From contig NZ_JACHID010000007.1 in the NCBI RefSeq assembly GCF_014203025.1, forward strand, positions 98,688-162,687: a stretch of 64,000 bases of DNA, written 5' to 3'. Source of the stretch: Desulfurispira natronophila. GTDB lineage: Bacteria > Chrysiogenota > Chrysiogenetes > Chrysiogenales > Chrysiogenaceae. Of the stretch, positions 58,613 through 64,000 are shown one piece after another. A program made the translations under genes and the position numbers. Positions within the stretch are counted from its first letter, which is position 1; each line of letters starts with the position of its first letter. The notes beneath the pieces were generated by a model. That model saw only the letters and a list, made by a program, of their open reading frames with translations, ran no database searches and had not been told where the DNA came from.

Positions 58613-58646
58613 GAAAACAAAAAAACCTGCCACATCTGTAACAGGT
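58613..58646 (-). terminator. Terminator of the downstream tRNA unit
   Basis: Minus strand: AACCTG (58641-58646 complement) ... CAGGTT (58623-58628 complement) and then a T run. It lies between the last tRNA and smpB. Confidence 0.65.
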
Positions 58647-58656
58647 TGACTCTTAT

Positions 58657-58734
58657 TTGGCATCCCGTAGGGGATTCGAACCCCTGTCGCCGCCGTGAAA
58701 GGGCGGTGTCCTAGGCCGACTAGACGAACGGGAC
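58657..58734 (-). tRNA. tRNA-Glu (TTC), copy 1
   Basis: 78 bases, CCA encoded. Acceptor GTCCCGT/ACGGGAT (first pair GU), anticodon loop CTTTCAC in stem CCGCC/GGCGG, T-arm AGGGGTTCGAATCCCCT. The D-loop reads TAGTCGGCCTA, differing from copy 2. Confidence 0.95.
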
Positions 58735-58756
58735 TCGAAGTACTGAGCTTGATAGA

Positions 58757-58832
58757 TGGTGACCCGTGAAGGGTTCGAACCTTCGACCCTCTGATTAAAA
58801 GTCAGATGCTCTACCAACTGAGCTAACGGGTC
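58757..58832 (-). tRNA. tRNA-Lys (TTT)
   Basis: 76 bases, CCA encoded. Acceptor GACCCGT/ACGGGTC, D-arm AGCTCAGTTGGTAGAGC, anticodon loop CTTTTAA, T-arm AAGGTTCGAACCTT. Confidence 0.96.
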
Positions 58833-58869
58833 ACTTACTCTATTTCTACCTGATTGTAGACAAAAAAAA

Positions 58870-58946
<77 letters not shown>

Positions 58947-58955
58947 GCACTAAAG

Positions 58956-59031
58956 TGGTGGGTGGTACAGGGATCGAACCTGTGACCCTCGGCTTGTAAG
59001 GCCGATGCTCTCCCAGCTGAGCTAACCACCC
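58956..59031 (-). tRNA. tRNA-Val (TAC)
   Basis: 76 bases, CCA encoded. Acceptor GGGTGGT/ACCACCC, D-arm AGCTCAGCTGGGAGAGC, anticodon loop CTTACAA, T-arm CAGGTTCGATCCCTG. Confidence 0.96.
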
Positions 59032-59032
59032 T

Positions 59033-59110
59033 TGGCATCCCGTAGGGGATTCGAACCCCTGTCGCCGCCGTGAAAGGGCGGTGTCCTAGACCAGGCTAGA
59101 CGAACGGGAC
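59033..59110 (-). tRNA. tRNA-Glu (TTC), copy 2
   Basis: 78 bases, CCA encoded. Identical to copy 1 except in the D-arm, which reads TAGCCTGGTCTA. First gene of its transcription unit. Confidence 0.95.
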
Positions 59111-59160
59111 AAATTGCCAAGAAGAGTTGAGCAAGTGCATTACTTGTTCAACGAGCGGGG

Positions 59161-59189
59161 ATACTAGCAAAGGCTGGCGACGGTGTCAA
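59161..59189 (-). promoter_or_regulatory. Promoter of the Glu-Val-Asp-Lys-Glu tRNA unit
   Basis: Minus strand TTGACA (59184-59189), 17-base spacer, TAGTAT (59161-59166). Transcription would start about 45 bases before tRNA-Glu copy 2. Confidence 0.75.
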
Positions 59190-59297
59190 CGTTTTTTTCT
59201 TATTGCCGCAAGTTTATCTGCAACTACTTGTAAAAAAGCGTCTCCAGCTGCACTTAAACGGAGCAGGCAGTGCGGGGCATTTTAAGTTGCACACCTA

Positions 59298-59334
59298 AAA
59301 CGCAAAAGGAGCCGGTGGGTTTCACCGACTCCTT
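59298..59334 (-). terminator. Terminator of the fMet-Met tRNA unit
   Basis: Minus strand stem AAGGAGTCGGTG/CACCGGCTCCTT with one mismatch, loop AAACC, then TTTGCGTTTT. It divides the cluster into two units. Confidence 0.75.
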
Positions 59335-59348
59335 GCAATGTATGAATG

Positions 59349-59425
59349 TGGTGGCGGTGCGGTGGATCGAACACCGGACGCCCCGGATATGAGCCGGGTC
59401 CTCTAACCAGCTGAGGTACACCGCC
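59349..59425 (-). tRNA. tRNA-Met (CAT), elongator type or tRNA-Ile2
   Basis: 77 bases, CCA encoded. Acceptor GGCGGTG/CACCGCC with a normal first pair, anticodon loop CTCATAT in stem CCCGG/CCGGG. The D-stem is CCTC/GAGG, with C instead of G at position 10. A CAT anticodon may belong to elongator Met or, if modified to lysidine, to Ile; sequence alone does not decide. Confidence 0.88.
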
Positions 59426-59434
59426 TGGTTTGCT

Positions 59435-59511
<77 letters not shown>

Positions 59512-59524
59512 GCAACGAGAGAGA

Positions 59525-59553
59525 CTTATAGCAGTGTACTGGGACATTGTCAA
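59525..59553 (-). promoter_or_regulatory. Promoter of the fMet-Met tRNA unit
   Basis: Minus strand TTGACA (59548-59553), 17-base spacer, TATAAG (59525-59530), closely upstream of tRNA-fMet. Confidence 0.78.
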
Positions 59554-59852
59554 CAGGAAAGGCAAAAAGTTTCTGGACTTTTTCCACTAAAAAAGCATAC
59601 CTTTACTTGCGACACACAAAGCGTAGGCAGCTGAAGAGCCTTCAAATCAGCTATTCACAGCAAACAGCAAGCAACTCACCCAGGAAGCTCGACAGCCAAA
59701 ACTTACAGCACCTTGCCATCTGTAGGTTTCGGCTTTTGCCGCCGCTTGCCAGTAACAGGTAAACTTTTGAGCGATCTGCTTCGCTGGGCGCCCAAAAGTC
59801 GCTTCGCGCCCTCCATAAATTGATGGGAATTGGAATACGAAGGAGCCTTCTT
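59554..59852. other. Intergenic stretch, no gene recognised
   Basis: About 300 bases. No coding frame with support and no RNA recognised. AAGGAG at 59840-59845 is the ribosome site of the next gene. Confidence 0.4.
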
Positions 59853-61136
59853 ATGAACCGCACAACCAGTATCTTGCTCATCATCCTGGCCTGTGGTGCT
59901 CTCATAGCAGCAGCCGTCCCAGCCATAGCTGGCCATATATTCCACTCCCTCTATAAGCAAACAGTGGAGCAGGCAAATGAACGATCCGACCTGCGGGTAA
60001 CCTCCCTGGAGTACCAGCGAGGGTGGCTCAGCAGTCACGCTCTGAGCCGGATTGAGGTAGTGACTTCCGCTGCGGGAGCGAAAACTTTATCTAAACCCTT
60101 CCACACCCTGGAGATAGAGCACCAGATTCACCACGGCTTTGGCAGCATACTCAGCCACAACACCGTGTTTTTAGGTGGCACAGACGAACCCCAGTGGCTA
60201 TTCCAGAGCGACCTACCGATAGAGTTCAGTACCGTTAGCAACTGGAGCGGCGACACTGATATTCAGTTGCGGATGCCGCCTATAGCGACAGAATACGTCG
60301 TGCAGGGACAGCCAAATCAACTCTTCAGCAGCGAACTTACCGCCACCCTAAGCCTCAAGGATGACTTTAAAAAAGTTGAGGGAAAAGGCTCTCTTGCACA
60401 CGTGCAGTGGCATATGGACCAGGGTCAAATTGAGCTGACTGGGCTGGCATACGAGTTAGAGCAGCAGCAACTAATCCACTACCTTCACCACGGAACTCAG
60501 CACTTTTCCCTGGAAACATTGCACACCGATATTGAGGGCTCACGCCTCTGGCTGAACGACATCGACTTAATCAGCGCCGTCAGGCCCGATGACGATAACC
60601 ATAACCTGGTAAACCTGACCCTCAATGCTCGTGTTGGGCAAGGACTTACCGACAATCTCAATTTAGGACCGCTAGAGCTGGCCATGGGCCTGCAAGGCAT
60701 AGATGCTGCTGCCCTTGATAAACTCATTGAGATAACAGGCCAAGGTGCCGGCCAGACATTGGACCAACAGGAACTCCTGAACCATATACGCAGAACACTC
60801 ACTCCCGATTCGCGCCTGGAGATATCATATCTGAGCGCAGGAACAGAGCGAGGCGCAGTAGAAGCCTATGGCGTGGTGAGCATGGTACCTGATAGCGCAA
60901 CACTGCACTCGATGAATTACCTTGATGAGCTCCAGGCCAACTTTACCATCAAAGTACCCCAGGCGCTCAGCACTCACCTGGATATACAGCAACAAATCCT
61001 GCTCCAGGCTCTGGTGGCCCAGGGGGTCATTGAGTTGAAAAACCACCACTACATACTGAATCTGCAGCTAGAGCAGGGAGTTCTCTTCCTGAATGGCAAG
61101 GCGCTCCCACTGGCAGCTTTGCTTGGGCAGTGGTAA
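59853..61136 (+). CDS. DUF945 (YdgA-like) protein
   Basis: 427 residues from MNRTTSILLIILACG; AAGGAG lies seven bases before. One N-terminal membrane helix or signal anchor, then a large periplasmic domain with DUF945 features (SDLRVTSLEYQRGWLSSHA; SILSHNTVFLGG). Homologues such as YdgA are poorly characterised inner-membrane proteins. Followed after ten bases by mltG. Confidence 0.85.
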   Translation: MNRTTSILLIILACGALIAAAVPAIAGHIFHSLYKQTVEQANERSDLRVTSLEYQRGWLSSHALSRIEVVTSAAGAKTLSKPFHTLEIEHQIHHGFGSILSHNTVFLGGTDEPQWLFQSDLPIEFSTVSNWSGDTDIQLRMPPIATEYVVQGQPNQLFSSELTATLSLKDDFKKVEGKGSLAHVQWHMDQGQIELTGLAYELEQQQLIHYLHHGTQHFSLETLHTDIEGSRLWLNDIDLISAVRPDDDNHNLVNLTLNARVGQGLTDNLNLGPLELAMGLQGIDAAALDKLIEITGQGAGQTLDQQELLNHIRRTLTPDSRLEISYLSAGTERGAVEAYGVVSMVPDSATLHSMNYLDELQANFTIKVPQALSTHLDIQQQILLQALVAQGVIELKNHHYILNLQLEQGVLFLNGKALPLAALLGQW

Positions 61137-61146
61137 CAGGAGTCAT

Positions 61147-62127
61147 ATGCGCACATTTTTTCTTGTCGTAATTGCTCTGACCATCATCGGGTCCGTGGCT
61201 GGGTATATGGGATTCCAACATCTGATTCACGCCCCCCACTCCAGTAGCGAGCACACCTTGATCGAGATACCACAGGGAACATCGGTGCGTGCCATAGCCC
61301 AAATGCTGCATGACGAAGAGCTTATTCCTCACCCCTTGCTTTTTGTCATCTACCAGCGCCTGCAAGGCAATGTACTGAAAAGTGGTGAGTACCTGATCCC
61401 ACCCCACTCTTCGCTGGTAACCCAGACAAGCATCATTACAGCGGGAGTTCCGTATCAACGCCGCTTCACTATTTCCGAAGGCAGCACCTTTCGGGATATT
61501 GTTCAGCGGGTTGAGCAAAACCCCTTGCTTGACGCCCAGCGCTTCCAACAGCTGGTTGAAAAAAAAGTTGAGGACAGCAATATTGTAAGCACTCCCGAAG
61601 GATTGCTTTTCCCCGAAACCTACTCCTACTCGCGAAGTTCAGCTGAACAACAGCTAGTCAGAGCCATGTCAAATCGCACTTACCAAGTATTACAACGCTA
61701 CCAACGACCAGGGTGGAGCCCTGGAGATATTTTGATTCTGGCTTCGATTATTGAAAAAGAGGCAGGCAACATCGAAGAAATGCCCCTTATCTCATCAGTT
61801 TTTCACAACCGTTTGCAACGCAACATGCGCCTGCAGGCAGACCCCACCGTGTGGTATGGACTCAGCGACGACCAAAAACCTACGGACCGCCTGCGACGAC
61901 GCCACCTGGACACCGACACACCCTACAACACCTATACCCGCCATGGACTTCCCCCCACCCCCATCTGTTCACCCTCAGAAGCCGCCATAGCCAGCGCTGC
62001 CAATCCGGCACAAAGCAACTACCTCTACTTTGTCGCCAGCCCTGAGCACCGTGGCCACGTCTTCAGTAAAACCCTGACCGAGCACAACTACCATGTGCAG
62101 CGCTACTGGGACGCTATGAGCCAGTAA
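61147..62127 (+). CDS. mltG: Endolytic murein transglycosylase MltG
   Basis: 326 residues. One N-terminal membrane helix (about 2-20), a LysM-like domain (about 35-110, IEIPQGTSVRAIAQMLHDE; LKSGEYLIPPHSS), then the YceG catalytic domain with catalytic Glu in ILASIIEKEAG (near residue 204) and LQADPTVWYGL. Cuts nascent glycan strands at the membrane. AGGAG precedes the ATG; the longer frame overlapping the DUF945 gene is rejected. Confidence 0.96.
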   Translation: MRTFFLVVIALTIIGSVAGYMGFQHLIHAPHSSSEHTLIEIPQGTSVRAIAQMLHDEELIPHPLLFVIYQRLQGNVLKSGEYLIPPHSSLVTQTSIITAGVPYQRRFTISEGSTFRDIVQRVEQNPLLDAQRFQQLVEKKVEDSNIVSTPEGLLFPETYSYSRSSAEQQLVRAMSNRTYQVLQRYQRPGWSPGDILILASIIEKEAGNIEEMPLISSVFHNRLQRNMRLQADPTVWYGLSDDQKPTDRLRRRHLDTDTPYNTYTRHGLPPTPICSPSEAAIASAANPAQSNYLYFVASPEHRGHVFSKTLTEHNYHVQRYWDAMSQ

Positions 62128-62309
62128 TACACATAAGCCAGCACAAACCCCAGCATCCACTCCGTGTAGACCTGCAACCGGATATACAAGCTTCAGTATC
62201 CACTTATAATAGATTGAACCAAAAAACGCTTATACCCGCACTCAAAATTCCACTGACCATGTGCGCGTGATCGCAGCATACACTCACTCTCACCATCAGC
62301 TACCCACGA

Positions 62310-62349
62310 AAAAACCACAGGCTCCCTACTGGAGCGACCTGTGGTTTTT
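62310..62349. terminator. Bidirectional terminator between mltG and the DUF6447-like gene
   Basis: Stem AAAAACCACAGG (62310-62321) / CCTGTGGTTTTT (62338-62349), loop containing CTCC/GGAG which can extend the stem. Flanked by A and T runs on both strands. Confidence 0.85.
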
Positions 62350-62384
62350 TGTTTGTGTATAAAAAATGAAAGGAAATGCAGGTA

Positions 62385-62579
62385 TTACTTTTCCAGTTCC
62401 TTTTGCAGGGCCTGAGCATAAGCTCCCCGTGCAGTCTGCGCAATAGCAAGCTGTTGCTGTAGCTGAGCAATTTGCTGATCAGTTACCCGCAGATTAGTGA
62501 TCTGGTCACGAGCGCTTTCACTTAGCTCATCAAGGTTGTAGGTAGTGCCGTCAATAGTAATAGTTTGATTTTCTGCCAC
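62385..62579 (-). CDS. Small DUF6447-like protein
   Basis: 64 residues. ENQTITIDGTTYNLDELSES begins a beta-turn unit, followed by a coiled coil ending AYAQALQKELEK, the layout of DUF6447 proteins. Cytoplasmic. Function unknown. Just downstream of an AT-rich upstream region (62600-62720). Confidence 0.75.
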   Translation of the reverse strand: MAENQTITIDGTTYNLDELSESARDQITNLRVTDQQIAQLQQQLAIAQTARGAYAQALQKELEK

Positions 62580-62810
62580 TTATGTTTCCTTATCAGGTAA
62601 TTGATTAAGTTCTGCCAGCGTCATGGCAGATAAACTTTACATACAGTATAACATATTACCAACTGATTTTTCAGGTCGATTATATAGTTTCCCACCAATT
62701 ATAATTTTATTCCATCCATGGCACAGACTCGATTGCAAAAGCACTGCGCTCACTCCCACCAGTACCCCAAACCCGGCCACAGCAGACCACTTTTGAAAGA
62801 GCGGATAGAG

Positions 62811-63307
62811 TCAGAAGTAGAAGTTGAATTGAACGGCAGATGTGCCAAGATTTACGTTGGTACCACAACCATTACATCCTAACATAGTGAGATCGGCACC
62901 TGCGTGGCCACTAATGGAAAACCCATCTATTATCATGGCTTCCACACCAAAAAAGCCCCCCATGGTGATATCAGTATCTGCTCTATCAACAATACCCAAG
63001 CCACCGCCAGCAAACGAGCGCACTCGATCAGAAGCGCTCCCCAAGTAGGCGCGCAACCCACCGCCCAGAGTCAGAAAGGTATCATTAGCGTCATCAAAAT
63101 CATCAATACTCAAAAAAACATAAGGCACTACAGTTTCACTGGTAAAATAACCCACAGAAAGCTGAGGTGCAGTTGCGCTGGTCAGATTACCTCCAAAAGG
63201 TTAAGAGAGAGAGCTATATCGCCAGCACTGGGTTGGTTGGCAAACGCCACGGAGGCTGACATCAGGCCTACGGCCATAAATAAGCCTGCTAACTTCATCT
63301 TTTTCAT
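62811..63307 (-). pseudogene. Outer-membrane beta-barrel protein interrupted by a frameshift
   Basis: The start ATG at 63307 has GGAG upstream and encodes a clear signal peptide (MKKMKLAGLFMAVGLMSASV, cleavage near AFA-NQ) followed by about 14 residues. This frame ends at TGA 63182-63184. The frame that continues (VGYFTSETVVPYVFL to VNLGTSAVQFNFYF) is barrel-like with alternating Gly and aromatic residues and ends in Phe, as outer-membrane proteins do. One extra T in the run at 63195-63198 would join both frames as NLFGGNLTSAT. Either a real mutation, a phase switch or a sequencing error. Confidence 0.75.
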
Positions 63308-63671
63308 TCTAAATCTCCTTGATCCTTATTGATTAACGATTCGACCACCCGGAAAACATAATTAAACTTAGACCATCATCTCCCTACCACAGAGCTTACA
63401 AAACCATAGGTTTCGTCATTACTATCAGTCACTACTCAATCTCCTTGCATATTACCATAGACCCATCAATCGCGCATTTCATATCAGCCCCCACCAGTAA
63501 GAAACCCTTGCTCACCAATAGCCGACAAGCAAAACAACCAAAGTGCCACCTTGGGGACACGCAGTGAGCAATAAGTTTGAACCCCTTGCCATCTTCGCCT
63601 CCTGAACTATAATATCACCATCAGCAAAAACACAACCCACAACCACCATGACAAAGGATACAAGCCTCTGA
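63308..63671. other. Stretch without gene
   Basis: About 360 bases. It should contain the promoter of the outer-membrane protein gene. Only short frames occur; none is supported. Confidence 0.4.
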
Positions 63672-63950
63672 TCTCGCGAAGGATCGACCACTACCACCAG
63701 TCATGCCCTTGTAATATACAACGAAAAGCGGGAAACACGAGGAATACTCAAGGGGCGACTGGAAGGGCAAACGTAGCTCCTGTATACCCAAATAGAACAA
63801 CGATTTGGATCAGTCCCTGCTGAAGTACAGGATCGCATCCACGAGGCCTCTGAGGATGAACTGGCTCGTTACGCTATCAACATCTTCGATGCCCAGTCTG
63901 CGAGGGAAGTGGTGGAGCTCTCAGAGGAGATCACTAATAGACACCAATAA
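63672..63950 (+). pseudogene. Remnant of an Rpn/DUF4351-type gene
   Basis: The open frame reads ...RETRGILKGRLEGQT, an in-frame TAG at 63774-63776, then LLYTQIEQRFGSVPAEVQDR onward to a stop at 63950. The Gly-Lys-Gly-Arg linker followed by a Q-x-x-x-RFG helix resembles the C-terminus of Rpn family recombination-promoting nuclease/putative transposase proteins. The N-terminal nuclease part is absent and the TAG breaks the linker, so it looks dead. Confidence 0.6.
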
Positions 63951-63964
63951 ACACGAATGAGTGT

Positions 63965-63993
63965 AGGGTGGATAAGCAAAGCGCATCCACCAG
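63965..63993. repeat. REP-like palindrome
   Basis: GGTGGAT (63967-63973) and ATCCACC (63985-63991) form a stem with a short loop AAGCAAAGCGC. Sequences of the form TAGGGTGGATAAGC...GCGCATCCACC recur between genes in many bacterial genomes. It directly follows the degraded Rpn-type gene. Confidence 0.55.
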
Positions 63994-64000
63994 AAACTCT

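Overview
The window is a chromosomal segment of a motile Gram-negative bacterium. Evidence for a Gram-negative envelope is a lipoprotein, an outer-membrane beta-barrel protein and MltG; evidence for motility is a CheZ-type protein and a flagellin with a sigma-54-type promoter. It carries a multi-subunit Mrp-type cation/proton antiporter, a TAXI-type TRAP transporter, a P-type cation ATPase and a pseudaminic acid (flagellar glycosylation) cluster. This combination suggests a marine or halo-alkaliphilic anaerobe. The Desulfurispirillum/Chrysiogenes lineage (Chrysiogenota) would fit, but that is inference from gene content, not proof.

Layout. 1-1414: C-terminal part of an acidic CheZ-type phosphatase. 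1494-8667: translation block thrS, infC (AUU start), rpmI, rplT, pheS, pheT. 8681-11687: zapB-like gene, zapA, 6S RNA, fau (5-formyl-THF cycloligase) and rny (RNase Y) behind a good promoter. 11798-16186 (minus): sucC-sucD-maeB, central carbon metabolism. 16714-21116: GspE/GspF-like ATPase and platform protein, two unrecognised helical proteins and a pseudopilin. 21200-27590: phoH2-type PIN/ATPase, tRNA-Asn, a PNPOx-fold protein, a U32 peptidase pair, a response regulator and guaD.

27117-37587 (minus) is a flagellin/glycosylation island. In transcription order it holds a giant 852-residue flagellin behind a sigma-54-type promoter, pseB, pseF, a pseG-pseH fusion, pseI, a terminator, a Maf-type flagellin glycosyltransferase fused to a C-terminal six-repeat FG-GAP-like propeller, and guaD. 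pseC is not in the cluster. 37761-40119: a Gln-rich unknown protein, tRNA-Leu and two small exported proteins. 40120-48181: a 2-hydroxyacid dehydrogenase followed by the Mrp-like operon E-F-G-(MbhD/MbhE/MrpB fusion)-C and three NuoL/M/N-type antiporter subunits, the last lacking the conserved membrane glutamate. 48291-54754: P-type ATPase, then the TAXI receptor and its fused TRAP permease separated by a terminator. 54870-58604: gatB, an AEC transporter, tmRNA and smpB. 58657-59511: seven tRNA genes in two transcription units, each with a consensus promoter. 59853-62579: a DUF945 protein, mltG and a DUF6447-like protein. 62811-64000: a frameshifted outer-membrane protein, the remnant of an Rpn/DUF4351-type gene and a REP-like palindrome; this right edge is the only clearly decaying or mobile-looking part.

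No CRISPR array, prophage or intact insertion sequence was seen.
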